DNA of 8,272 nucleotides from Pseudomonadota bacterium (GTDB lineage Bacteria > Pseudomonadota > Gammaproteobacteria > Acidiferrobacterales > Acidiferrobacteraceae), in the NCBI GenBank assembly GCA_021795255.1, contig JAJYPQ010000149.1:1-8272 (forward strand). The letters are read 5' to 3'. Of this stretch, positions 1 through 6,302 are shown in pieces. The notes below the pieces were generated by a model. That model did no database searches and had not been told where the DNA came from. It saw only the letters and a list, made by a program, of their open reading frames with translations. The position numbers and the translations under genes were made by a program. How positions within the stretch are numbered: the first letter of the stretch is position 1; each line of letters starts with the position of its first letter.

Positions 1-116
1 TTCCGATCAGCAAGGCCGCCAATACCGGCAAGATCGGCGACGGCAAGATCTTCGTCTTCAATCTCGAGCAAGCAATCCGTATCCGTACCGGCGAGTCCGG
101 GCCGGGGGCCCTATGA
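1..116 (+). CDS. glnK: PII signal protein GlnK/GlnB, 3' end only
   Basis: Partial gene cut by the left window edge; the last 37 codons and a TGA stop are present. The encoded tail carries the PII C-terminal signature [11 protein letters not shown] followed by the ending GESGPGAL, as in the complete GlnK at 1989-2327. PII proteins are cytosolic trimers that bind ATP, ADP and 2-oxoglutarate. GlnK types dock on AmtB and close it when ammonium is plentiful, and the amt gene 73 bases downstream fits that role. From base 4 to base 114 the DNA is identical to the second copy, wobble positions included; the stop is TGA here and TAA there. The first complete codon reads Pro where the other copy has Ala, and this falls in the three non-matching bases at the very edge. 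Whether the rest of this gene matches the second copy cannot be seen. Confidence 0.9.
   Translation, partial: PISKAANTGKIGDGKIFVFNLEQAIRIRTGESGPGAL
4..114. repeat. 111-bp exact direct repeat, copy 1 (3' end of glnK)
   Basis: Every base from 4 to 114 matches 2215-2325 (offset 2211). Identity stops at the third-to-last base of the stop region (TGA versus TAA) and the downstream flanks are unrelated. On the left, bases 1-3 do not match, but that is the window edge, so the true left limit is unknown. Identity at synonymous positions means recent duplication, gene conversion, or an assembly breakpoint in a repeat. Confidence 0.95.
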
Positions 117-121
117 CCAGA

Positions 122-138
122 GGGGCAAAACTGTTGCA
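122..138 (+). promoter_or_regulatory. Candidate sigma-54 (RpoN) promoter for the first amtB
   Basis: The segment GGGGCAAAACTGTTGCA has the GG doublet at 124-125 and the GC doublet at 136-137, separated by the required 10 bases. It matches TGGCAC-N5-TTGCA at GG, CA and the whole TTGCA block. Transcription would start near 149, leaving a leader of about 40 bases to the amtB1 start. Sigma-54 control with NtrC is classical for glnK-amtB genes. No NtrC dyad is recognisable in the short stretch available upstream. Its placement between glnK and amtB would allow amtB1 to be transcribed without glnK. Confidence 0.55.
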
Positions 139-189
139 GGCCCGCGCCTTTGGCGGTGCTTTTCACATCATGAACGGGAGGAAACAACC

Positions 190-1497
190 ATGTCTGTAGC
201 CTGGCTGAATACAGGCGACAATGCCTGGCAATTGACCGCGGCTACCGTCGTAGGTCTGCAAAGCGTTCCGGGACTCGTCGTTCTCTACGGCGGTATCGTC
301 AAGAAGAAGTGGGCCATCAATTCGGCCTTTATGAGCCTTTATGCGTTTGCCGCCGTACTCATAGCGTGGCTCTTGTGGGCCTATAATATGGGCTTTGGGC
401 CGGAGTGGACATCGTTCGTCGGGATGCCCCATCCCATAGCCGCCATGGGGGACGAGTTGAAGCAGGCCGTCATCCCTGCATCCAACACATCGGCGAATTT
501 TCCGATGGCGACTATGGTCTACTTTCAGTTCGTCTTCGCCGCCATCACCCTCATTATCATGGCGGGCGCCTTCCTTGGGCGCATGAACTTTAAGGCGTGG
601 ATGATCTTCGTTCCTCTCTGGCTGACGTTTTCCTATACTGTCGGGGCTTTTAGCCTGTGGGGTGGCGGCTGGCTGTCGACGCTCGGCGTGATCGATTATT
701 CCGGCGGGTACGTTATCCATCTGTCTGCCGGTGTCGCCGGGTTTGTTGGCGCGGCTATGATCGGTCCGCGTCTGGCTCGTGACCGGGAGAGCTTCCAGCC
801 CAATAATGTCCTCATGATGTTAGTGGGTGCTGGGATATTATGGCTCGGATGGAATGGTTTCAACGGCGGCGATCCGTATGCTGCGAGCCGTGATGCTGGC
901 GCTGCGGTTTTGAACACCAACGTCGCGACCGCCATGAGTCTTTTGACCTGGACATTCATGGACATCCAGTTCTTCAAAAAGCCCTCAGTCATAGGTGCCG
1001 TGCAGGGAATGATCACGGGGCTTGTCGCCATTACCCCGGCTGCGGGCGTCGTGAGCGGCTACGGGGCCATTATCATCGGTCTTTGCGCGGGCATAGTGCC
1101 ATGGTTCACGATGAACGTGCTCGGTAAGCGCTTAAGCCTGTTTCGTAAAGTGGACGACACCCTGGGGGTGTTTCACACCCATGCCGTGGCCGGTCTCTTA
1201 GGCGGGATACTGACGGGGGTGCTGGCGACCAAGGTCGGGTGCGCGGCCTATGCTTTGAGCAACCCCGGGGGCGCGATCGACGGCAATTGGCATCAGGTCG
1301 TTCTGCAACTGGAAGGGGCTGGCTTTATCATTGCCTTGAATATCGTCGTAACCTATATTTTGTTGAAACTCATAAGCTTTGTTGTCCCGCTGCGGATGTC
1401 GGAAGAGGATCTGTTGGTAGGTGACGACGCCGCGCACGGTGAGCAGGCCTACGCCTTGTACGGCGACGGCGAGCGTACGCCGGTGTTGGGCGACTAA
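190..1497 (+). CDS. amtB: Ammonium channel/transporter, AMT2-like type (amtB copy 1)
   Basis: Inner-membrane ammonium channel of the Amt/Mep/Rh family, 435 residues (E. coli AmtB is 428), with about 11 hydrophobic segments and no cleavable signal peptide. The family pore residues can be placed: Phe gate F116 and F224, W157, D169, and the twin histidines H177 (VIHLSA) and H331 (VFHTHAVAG). The position of the external-site Ser219 of E. coli is Asp228 here (GFNGGDPY). The motifs [24 protein letters not shown] and [18 protein letters not shown] recall plant AMT2 proteins and their prokaryotic relatives rather than E. coli AmtB, so this is a different clade from the channel at 2327-3742. The ATG start is fixed by GGAGG at 177-181, 8 bases upstream. 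It follows a glnK end by 73 bases and is closed by a terminator at 1527. Transport function is secure; exact clade, from memory of sequences, is moderately secure. Confidence 0.95.
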   Translation: MSVAWLNTGDNAWQLTAATVVGLQSVPGLVVLYGGIVKKKWAINSAFMSLYAFAAVLIAWLLWAYNMGFGPEWTSFVGMPHPIAAMGDELKQAVIPASNTSANFPMATMVYFQFVFAAITLIIMAGAFLGRMNFKAWMIFVPLWLTFSYTVGAFSLWGGGWLSTLGVIDYSGGYVIHLSAGVAGFVGAAMIGPRLARDRESFQPNNVLMMLVGAGILWLGWNGFNGGDPYAASRDAGAAVLNTNVATAMSLLTWTFMDIQFFKKPSVIGAVQGMITGLVAITPAAGVVSGYGAIIIGLCAGIVPWFTMNVLGKRLSLFRKVDDTLGVFHTHAVAGLLGGILTGVLATKVGCAAYALSNPGGAIDGNWHQVVLQLEGAGFIIALNIVVTYILLKLISFVVPLRMSEEDLLVGDDAAHGEQAYALYGDGERTPVLGD

Positions 1498-1526
1498 GAC
1501 TAATCTCCTCACCCCCCTAGGGTGTT

Positions 1527-1552
1527 AAGGGCCGGCTCGCCGGCCCTTTTTT
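1527..1552 (+). terminator. Rho-independent terminator of amtB copy 1
   Basis: A perfect 9-bp stem, AAGGGCCGG at 1527-1535 and CCGGCCCTT at 1540-1548, closes on a CTCG tetraloop and runs into a six-T tract (1547-1552). It lies 30 bases after the amtB1 stop. It separates the first Amt unit from the small ORF and the second glnK-amtB unit. Confidence 0.92.
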
Positions 1553-1579
1553 GTACTGGTCCGAGATCTCACTTATGCT
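1551..1579 (+). promoter_or_regulatory. Candidate sigma-70 promoter for the small ORF
   Basis: TTGTAC at 1551-1556 (4 of 6 to TTGACA) and TATGCT at 1574-1579 (4 of 6 to TATAAT) are separated by exactly 17 bases. The -35 hexamer overlaps the last Ts of the preceding terminator. The expected start near 1586 places the inverted repeat at 1595-1624 at the head of the transcript. Confidence 0.45.
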
Positions 1580-1594
1580 GATAGGCTAAGGGGC

Positions 1595-1624
1595 CTCAGG
1601 GACTGAAGGCCGGCCATCCCTGAG
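1595..1624 (+). promoter_or_regulatory. Leader hairpin overlapping the ribosome binding site of the small ORF
   Basis: CTCAGGGA at 1595-1602 is the perfect complement of TCCCTGAG at 1617-1624, with a 14-base loop that contains the palindrome GGCCGGCC (1608-1615). The 3' arm ends inside the purine-rich Shine-Dalgarno stretch GAGAGGGGG (1622-1630). Folding would partly mask it, a layout compatible with translational control. No T-tract follows, so it is not a terminator. No known riboswitch class is recognised. Confidence 0.4.
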
Positions 1625-1634
1625 AGGGGGTTTT

Positions 1635-1796
1635 GTGTCTCCACGTATGAAGTCCATCGCCGTACGGGCGGCTATCGTCGTAGTGGCTTTTCTTGTCGCC
1701 TTCTACGAGCCAGGGCTTGCTGTTTTCGCCGTAGGTGGCGGTGTGGCGGCTCTCATTATGGTTCGCGACGGCGTGCGGACTGGGGACAAAAGGTAG
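1635..1796 (+). CDS. Small hydrophobic membrane protein, function unknown
   Basis: Open frame of 53 codons from GTG 1635 to TAG 1794-1796. The GTG is preferred because GAGAGGGGG (1622-1630) lies 4 bases upstream; the alternative ATG at 1647 gives 49 residues but has no good ribosome site. The protein has a short basic N-terminus (SPRMKSIAVR), a hydrophobic stretch from about residue 10 to 42 broken by Tyr-Glu-Pro-Gly near residues 24-27 (probably two short membrane helices with a tight turn), and a charged tail ending RTGDKR. It looks like an inner-membrane hairpin protein. Wobble GC (about 63%) fits the neighbours. It lies between the two Amt units and has its own candidate promoter, so a link to ammonium transport is only positional. 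It resembles no family I recognise. A weak hairpin, GGGAT-CGGA-ATCCC (1819-1832), follows without a T-tract. Confidence 0.5.
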   Translation: MSPRMKSIAVRAAIVVVAFLVAFYEPGLAVFAVGGGVAALIMVRDGVRTGDKR

Positions 1797-1868
1797 TCCC
1801 TCGGGAAGCCCAGACCTTGGGATCGGAATCCCGTAAAATGAGGTGTAGGCGTTCGCCCCTATGCTCAC

Positions 1869-1874
1869 TATAAT
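1869..1874 (+). promoter_or_regulatory. Candidate -10 element upstream of the second glnK
   Basis: A perfect TATAAT lies 115 bases before the glnK ATG. No hexamer resembling TTGACA is found at 16-18 bases upstream, so if used it would depend on an activator. A scan of 1797-1988 for GG-N10-GC found no sigma-54 promoter, in contrast to the first amtB. Confidence 0.3.
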
Positions 1875-1976
1875 GGCCCGTCGCACGGCCACGATTCGTG
1901 GGGCGAGTGACGTCCATGGTGAAGACGAACCGTAAGGACCTATTATCCATTCTGCCATAGCCTGTGTTTGCTCTAG

Positions 1977-2326
<350 letters not shown>

Positions 2327-2327
<1 letters not shown>

Positions 2328-3742
2328 TGGGTGTGAGGGCCTCGGGCACCACATGTCTCCCGTTTATTCGCATCCTGTTTTTGGCCGTACTGATCGGTGC
2401 CGCACCGGTCGCAGCGCTGGCCGCGCCGCGGGCTGTGGCGACATCGACTGCGACTGCGATCGCAAGCCAGGCGGCAGGCGTCGCCTCGGTACCCACTGAA
2501 GCTGTCGGTCGTCCGAGCCCAACTCGCATCAGTTCGGGCGACACGGCCTGGATGCTGACCTCGACAGCCCTCGTGCTGATGATGACCATACCTGGTCTCG
2601 CCTTGTATTACGGCGGCATGGTGCGCAAGAAAAACGTCTTGGACACCTTGGCCCAAAGTTTCATCGTCACCTGTCTTGTTACGGTGTTGTGGTACGCCAT
2701 CGGCTATAGTCTTGCGTTTACCCACGGTAATGCCTTTATCGGGGGGTTTTCGCGTGTCCTACTTCATGGCATGGGCAAATACACGGTCACCACACTCTCG
2801 GGGGCGGTCCCGGAGTCGGTCTATATGACCTTTCAGATGACGTTCGCAATCATTACTCCCGCCCTGATAGCCGGGTCTTTTGCCGAGCGCATGAAATTCT
2901 CGGCGCTCCTTTGGTTTATGAGCCTGTGGCTTATCTTCGTGTATTCGCCGGTGGCCCATTGGGTGTGGTCTACAGATGGCTGGCTCGCGCGTCTGGGGGC
3001 GCTCGATTTTGCAGGCGGGACCGTCGTGCACCTGAACGCGGGCGTTGCGGGCCTTGTGACGGCGCTTGTTCTTGGTAAACGTCGGGGCTACGGGCGCGAT
3101 GCCATGCCACCCCATAACCTCGTATTGACGGTGATCGGCGCGGCGCTCTTGTGGGTCGGATGGTTTGGTTTTAATGCCGGCAGCGCCCTTTCGGCAGGCG
3201 GCCGCGCGGGGATGGCCATGGTGACGACCCAGGTCGCGACCGCGGCCGCAGCACTTGCGTGGATGTTCGTCGAATGGGCGGCGCGCGGTAAGCCGAGCGT
3301 CCTTGGTATGGTCTCGGGGGCGGTCGCGGGTCTCGTTGCGATTACGCCGGCCTCCGGTTTTGTCGATCCTACGGGCGCTTTGCTAATCGGTATCGCCGGC
3401 GGCTTGGTTTGCTTCTGGACGGCTACCTATATGAAGAACTTCTTCGGTTATGATGACTCGCTCGATTCGTTTGGGGTCCACGCCGTGGGCGGCGGCTTGG
3501 GTGCGATCCTGACAGGTGTCTTTGCTGTCAAGGCCATTGGCGGTACGGCCGGTGCTTTGGAAGGTAATATCGGGCAGATAGGGAAACAGCTGATCGATGT
3601 CGGCGCTGTTCTGGTTTACGATGTGGTCATGACCTATGGGATACTGAAGATCATAGACGCCGTCATCGGTCTACGCGTGAGCGAGGAAGAGGAGGTCGAA
3701 GGGCTCGATCTCAGCCAGCATGGCGAGCAGGTCTATGAATAA
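2327..3742 (+). CDS. amtB: Ammonium channel AmtB, conventional proteobacterial type (copy 2)
   Basis: Inner-membrane ammonium channel of 471 residues with an N-terminal extension that looks like a signal peptide: hydrophobic core around residues 12-27 and a likely cut after ALA (30-32), as in other AmtB proteins with cleaved leaders. A Thr/Ala-rich linker (33-70) leads to the 11-helix core. Pore residues align with E. coli AmtB: F173 and F282 (Phe gate), W214, D227, twin histidines H235 (VVHLNAG) and H385 (FGVHAVGG), and S286 of the external ammonium site (GFNAGSA). The cytosolic C-terminus (LRVSEEEEVEGLDLSQHGE) is the conserved tail involved in GlnK control. The ATG overlaps the glnK stop as TAATG with no strong ribosome site of its own, which implies translational coupling. 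It differs from the AMT2-like channel at 190-1497 at the external site and around the second histidine. Confidence 0.97.
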
Positions 3743-4205
3743 GCGAAGACTGAATGGTGTAGGGACATTTGCGCGCGCCTCCGTGGGCGGGAGAGGTCTT
3801 GCGATGCTCGCGGCCTTGACTGCGCTGTCCTTTCTTATGACAACTCGCGCACAGGCATCGCCCCGTTCTGGGCCATCTGTGTCTCAGGCGATACCACTCC
3901 AATGGTCGGGCCGGGCGCCATCACCTTGGCCTTGTTGGATAAAGCCGGTGCCGGTCACAGGCCCTGTGGGAAGTCCCCCTGCCCAAAGGGTGCCGCGCCC
4001 GATTGTCAGCCCGGCACGCCTCCAATATTTGAAGCGGCAGGAACGCCTCTTGAGGCGCCGCATCTGGCGCTTACGCCTCCGGCGCCGGACGTTTCTTGCC
4101 GAAGGGAGACCACAGCATGTGCACAGGGTGAACCAACGCATCTTGAGTTTGGGGTGGCGTCTGCGCCGGGTTCAGGCGGCCGAGCGAGGACTAGGGGGTC
4201 AGTAG
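3735..4205 (+). CDS. Exported proline- and arginine-rich protein, function unknown
   Basis: Open frame of 156 codons from ATG 3735, overlapping the last 8 bases of amtB2. ATG 3720 in the same frame is possible but lies deeper in amtB2 and has a worse ribosome site; GAGCAGG precedes 3735. Residues 1-41 form a convincing Sec signal: basic start (MNKRR), a hydrophobic run LAMLAALTALSFLM (22-35), and an AQA/SP cut after 41. The mature part has a Pro-rich segment with Trp and one Cys (42-95), then a strongly basic stretch (96-150) with clusters such as LLRRRIWRLRLRRR, predicted helical and amphipathic. A net positive exported protein could bind nucleic acid, lipid, peptidoglycan or acidic polymer, but none is shown. 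The signal peptide and overlap with amtB2 argue that it is real and co-transcribed. No family is recognised. Confidence 0.6.
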   Translation: MNKRRLNGVGTFARASVGGRGLAMLAALTALSFLMTTRAQASPRSGPSVSQAIPLQWSGRAPSPWPCWIKPVPVTGPVGSPPAQRVPRPIVSPARLQYLKRQERLLRRRIWRLRLRRRTFLAEGRPQHVHRVNQRILSLGWRLRRVQAAERGLGGQ

Positions 4206-4305
4206 GACTTTGGACTTGCTAGGGTTTTCAAGGCAAGCGCGGCCATGTTAGCATGTGACCACTAAAAACTTTAGATGTATGTATTTTCACAGACACCGTG
4301 CACGT

Positions 4306-4310
4306 AGGAG
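4306..4310 (+). promoter_or_regulatory. Ribosome binding site of the cytochrome gene
   Basis: AGGAG at 4306-4310 lies 9 bases before ATG 4320. Upstream, 4248-4290 is AT-rich compared with its surroundings and contains several weak -10-like hexamers (TAGCAT, TTAGAT, TATGTA); no single promoter can be chosen. No clear terminator separates this from the amtB2 unit, so some read-through is possible. Confidence 0.6.
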
Positions 4311-4319
4311 TTTACTTTA

Positions 4320-4679
4320 ATGAAGAAAATCGTGACATCTTTCGCTTTAGCGGCGGCTTTGGCGCTACCGGTCGCCGCCTTGGCAAACGGTAACCCGCAG
4401 ACCAAGGCTGCGATGACAGCCGCCGGTTGTTTCGCGTGCCATGCCGTAACGCATAAGGTTGTCGGTCCCGCATACGGCTGGGTGGCTTATACGTTTGCCC
4501 ACAAGCCGGGCGCCGACGTCAAGCTCGCGCATAAAATCATCAGCGGCGGTGCCGGACGTTGGAACGCCTGGACGGGCGGTATTCCCATGCCGCCTCATCC
4601 GGAGCTGACGCTGGCACAGGCTGAGCAGATGGCTGACTGGGTGCTGGCGCAGACGCCGATCGCTCCGCCGAAGCCTTAA
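4320..4679 (+). CDS. Periplasmic c-type cytochrome, class I (c-551/c-552-like)
   Basis: Small electron carrier of 119 residues. A Sec signal peptide (1-22, MKKIVTSFAL start, ALA/NG cut) exports it for haem attachment in the periplasm. The single haem site is CFACH at residues 37-41; the likely axial methionine is Met90 in GIPMPPHP. The motifs VVGPAYGWVA (47-56) and KIISGGAGRWNAW (72-84), the PMPPHP loop and the final helix (AQAEQMADWVLAQ) follow the order seen in monohaem c-551/c-552 cytochromes. Such proteins shuttle electrons between bc1 or other periplasmic dehydrogenases and terminal oxidases or nitrite reductases; the partner here is unknown because no redox enzyme is adjacent. It appears to be a single-gene unit with a terminator 20 bases after the stop. 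Confidence 0.93.
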   Translation: MKKIVTSFALAAALALPVAALANGNPQTKAAMTAAGCFACHAVTHKVVGPAYGWVAYTFAHKPGADVKLAHKIISGGAGRWNAWTGGIPMPPHPELTLAQAEQMADWVLAQTPIAPPKP

Positions 4680-4699
4680 GGGCAGAGGCAAGTCCTAGG

Positions 4700-4723
4700 A
4701 AAAAGGCCCTGCGGGGCCTTTTT
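4700..4723 (+). terminator. Rho-independent terminator of the cytochrome gene
   Basis: A 10-bp stem AAAAAGGCCC / GGGCCTTTTT (4700-4709 and 4714-4723) with a TGCG loop. T-rich sequence continues to 4730 on the + strand. The A-tract on the left makes it potentially active in both directions, which suits the convergent rhodanese gene to the right. Confidence 0.92.
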
Positions 4724-4945
4724 CTGTTTTAGGGCGCAGGAACGTCTCGTAAATAATCCGTAAATCCTTGGCTCGATCGGAAGCCATCGTGGTATGCGCG
4801 AACGAAGGTCCTCAATGGCTCCTGAACCGGCTCCGACAGGTCTATAGCACCCCTCCAAGTGAGGGAGAGCCTTAAATCGAGGATGGCGGGTTTTGTTATA
4901 GACGTTTTCCGCGGAATTCCCTATATGGATCGAGTCGGCAAGCGA
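4724..4945. other. Intergenic stretch between convergent cytochrome and rhodanese genes
   Basis: No coding frame is supported. It holds two copies of CGTAAAT (4748-4754 and 4759-4765) 11 bases apart, a small hairpin CCCTC-CAAGT-GAGGG (4851-4865), and the 10-bp palindrome TTCCGCGGAA (4907-4916). None has a gene orientation that makes its role evident. No T-tract terminator for the rhodanese gene is seen; the bidirectional cytochrome terminator may serve it. Confidence 0.5.
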
Positions 4946-5365
4946 TCAAGGAAGATCCCGCCATGCCCGCACGCCACCTTTGATGGAAAAGGCCCGTTCG
5001 TAACCCATGGATCTCAGAAGCTGAACGGCATGGAGGCTGCGTTTGCCCGAATTACAGAGGCACAGCAAGACGTTTCCTTGCTGGTAATGGTGTTTGTTGA
5101 TCATCGACAGAAAGAAACGGGCATCCTTGGCGGTTGGCGTGTCGCAGTCCAAGATCTCCTGCTCCTCTTCCGTGAGACGGTGACCGAGGAGCTTTTTTAA
5201 GTCAAAGAGCGGGATGCACTCGGCCTCTTCTACCGTGCCCTCGAGCTCGAGTTCCGCGGGCTGACGGACATCAACCAAGGTCGCGATCTTAAGACGCACG
5301 ATCTCTTTCGCCACGGGCGGTGTGATTTCAAGAACCGGGCCTTCGTCCGGGGTCGCGATCGTCAT
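4946..5365 (-). CDS. Single-domain rhodanese-like sulfurtransferase
   Basis: Cytosolic protein of 139 residues with no signal peptide. Rhodaneses carry sulfane sulfur as a cysteine persulfide and pass it to thiols, cyanide or biosynthetic partners. The active-site loop is CNSGKRS at residues 104-110, matching CxxGxRS, so Cys104 is the persulfide carrier. The upstream VDVRQPAELE (31-40) is the usual structural motif (D-V-R-x-P-x-E), and GYERAFSIKGGVRAW (121-135) is the conserved end. Between them, residues 55-95 hold a longer than usual, charged insert (DLKKLLGHRLTEEE). It stands alone in orientation opposite to the cytochrome and divergent from mobA. Given the Moco genes nearby a role in sulfur supply is conceivable but unproven; detoxification or sulfur oxidation are equal options. 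Confidence 0.92.
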   Translation of the reverse strand: MTIATPDEGPVLEITPPVAKEIVRLKIATLVDVRQPAELELEGTVEEAECIPLFDLKKLLGHRLTEEEQEILDCDTPTAKDARFFLSMINKHHYQQGNVLLCLCNSGKRSLHAVQLLRSMGYERAFSIKGGVRAWRDLP

Positions 5366-5390
5366 GGGGCTGCCTGTGGTTTTTCGGGAC

Positions 5391-5420
5391 AGTATAGCCG
5401 CTTCCTTTGGGCGCGCCCAA
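5391..5420 (-). promoter_or_regulatory. Candidate sigma-70 promoter of the rhodanese gene
   Basis: Read on the - strand, TTGGGC (5420-5415, 3 of 6 to consensus) and TATACT (5396-5391, 5 of 6) are 18 bases apart, predicting a start near 5384 and a leader of about 20 bases before the ATG at 5365. The -35 hexamer is part of the dyad at 5407-5420. Confidence 0.45.
5407..5420. repeat. Perfect palindrome TTGGGCGCGCCCAA over the rhodanese -35
   Basis: Fourteen-base perfect dyad, which with one mismatch extends to CC...GG on both sides (5404-5423). Its position across the -35 region is that of an operator. A similar TTGG-N6-CCAA element, TTGGGGCGCGCCAA, lies at 8237-8250 upstream of moaB. Confidence 0.5.
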
Positions 5421-5702
5421 GGGGTGCGTAGTCCCCCTTTGGTAGGGGCACGGGAAGGCCGCCACTTTTTTAGGTCTCGGCCCCCGCTCTTGCCTCGGGC
5501 GGGGCTGCTAAAGGGGCCCAGCGCGGATCCTGGGCGCTTAAGCTATGGCATGGACTACGAAGGCCTTTTGAAAGACCCGGAAGGCGCTTCTTGCTAGGCT
5601 AAACCGTGCGGGTCGCGCAGGGCTTCAGGGGGTCCTGGGGGCCCGCTCGACTATGGGTTGAACGGATCTGGGAACGCGAATGGCACAGGCCAGAGGGATT
5701 GT
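5421..5702. other. GC-rich intergenic stretch upstream of mobA
   Basis: Together with the promoter and palindrome to its left, this makes a 337-base gap between the divergent rhodanese and mobA genes. No supported gene is seen. There is a GC stem CCCCGC / GCGGGG (5482-5487 and 5499-5504, 11-base loop) and several short G- and C-runs, but no convincing promoter for mobA and no recognisable riboswitch. Long frames crossing it have no good start or composition. Confidence 0.45.
5692..5698 (+). promoter_or_regulatory. Ribosome binding site fixing the mobA GTG start
   Basis: AGAGGGA lies 4 bases before GTG 5703. The longer frame from TTG 5658 has no comparable site and would add 15 low-complexity residues before the MobA fold, so GTG 5703 is the better start. 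Confidence 0.6.
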
Positions 5703-6272
5703 GTGGACAAGCGGACATTGCCGGTAACGGGCGTGGTATTGGCCGGTGGGGCTGCGCGGCGTATGGGGGGCATCGACAAGGGTCTTGTGCCCTGGGCTGG
5801 GGAGCCGCTCGTGGTGTATGCGCTGCGCCTTATGGCCGGTTTACCCCAGATCCTCATTAGCGCGAACCGCTCTCTTGCCCGCTACCAAGCCTTTGGCTAC
5901 GAGGTGGTGACCGACGATCAAGACGACTTTGGCGGCCCCTTGATCGGTTTGCGCCAGGCCTTGCGGCGGGCCGTTCACCCGTGGACGGCAAGTCTCCCCG
6001 TGGATTGCCCGCGGCTACCGGCCGATATTCTGCAAAGGCTTTGGCGGGCCCGAGTCGCGGGCGGCGTGGTCGCAGCGCGCAGTCCGCACGGGCCGGAGCC
6101 GCTCGTCTGTCTTATGCCGACCGCCTTGTTGACGACGTTGGATGTCTACGTGAGTCACGGTGGGCGCCGGGCCCAGGACTGGTTTCAGGGGGTGCCACAC
6201 GCCTGGCTTGATCTGACGGCGGCCGAGGCCTTGAACTGCAATAGCCCCGAGGATTTACAGGAAGGGCCTTAG
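5703..6272 (+). CDS. mobA: Molybdenum cofactor guanylyltransferase MobA
   Basis: MobA transfers GMP from GTP to Mo-molybdopterin to give the guanine dinucleotide cofactor (bis-MGD) used by DMSO-reductase-family enzymes. From GTG 5703 it has 189 residues, near the 194 of E. coli MobA. The nucleotide-binding signature LAGGAARRMGGIDKG is at 13-27, FGGPLIGL at 77-84, the metal-binding Asp in VDCPRLP at 100-106 (Asp101), PEPLVCL at 131-137, and the family ending LNCNSPEDL at 177-185. The N-terminal VTGVVLAGG begins 8 residues in, typical for the family and supporting the chosen start. It converges on moeA with 68 bases between them. No mobB follows. Presence of MobA implies that the organism makes at least one bis-MGD enzyme, none of which is in the window. 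Confidence 0.95.
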   Translation: MDKRTLPVTGVVLAGGAARRMGGIDKGLVPWAGEPLVVYALRLMAGLPQILISANRSLARYQAFGYEVVTDDQDDFGGPLIGLRQALRRAVHPWTASLPVDCPRLPADILQRLWRARVAGGVVAARSPHGPEPLVCLMPTALLTTLDVYVSHGGRRAQDWFQGVPHAWLDLTAAEALNCNSPEDLQEGP

Positions 6273-6302
6273 TCCTTACGGCGCCAAGGCCGCTTCCGGG
6301 CC

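Noticed and set aside
163..720. Long - strand frame opposite amtB1
   Set aside because: It is the antisense of a clear membrane transporter, with low-complexity charged composition and no ribosome site; a shadow frame.
1596..1958. - strand frame of 120 codons in the spacer between the Amt units
   Set aside because: It has no family resemblance, an odd Pro/Ser/His-rich composition and no ribosome site, and it overlaps the better supported + strand small ORF.
1951..1973. Possible sigma-54 promoter just upstream of the second glnK
   Set aside because: A TTGCT block is present, but the GG doublet is absent at the required 10-base distance.
3902..4222. Second + strand frame over the Arg-rich protein
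   Set aside because: It has no signal peptide and an unlikely Pro/Cys-rich composition; the frame from 3735 has a signal peptide and an overlap with amtB2.
4748..4765. Two CGTAAAT repeats 11 bases apart
   Set aside because: Spacing of one helical turn is suggestive, but they lie downstream of a terminator with no gene starting nearby on either strand.
4883..4964. Inverted repeat ATGGCGGG / CCCGCCAT with a 66-base gap
   Set aside because: Arms are only 8 bp, far apart and partly inside the end of the rhodanese gene; likely chance.
4859..5200. + strand frame over the rhodanese gene
   Set aside because: Antisense shadow of the rhodanese, whose catalytic motifs are intact on the - strand.
5658..5702. 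N-terminal extension of MobA from TTG 5658
   Set aside because: No ribosome site, and the added residues are Gly/Asn-rich; GTG 5703 has AGAGGGA at the right distance and matches the family start.
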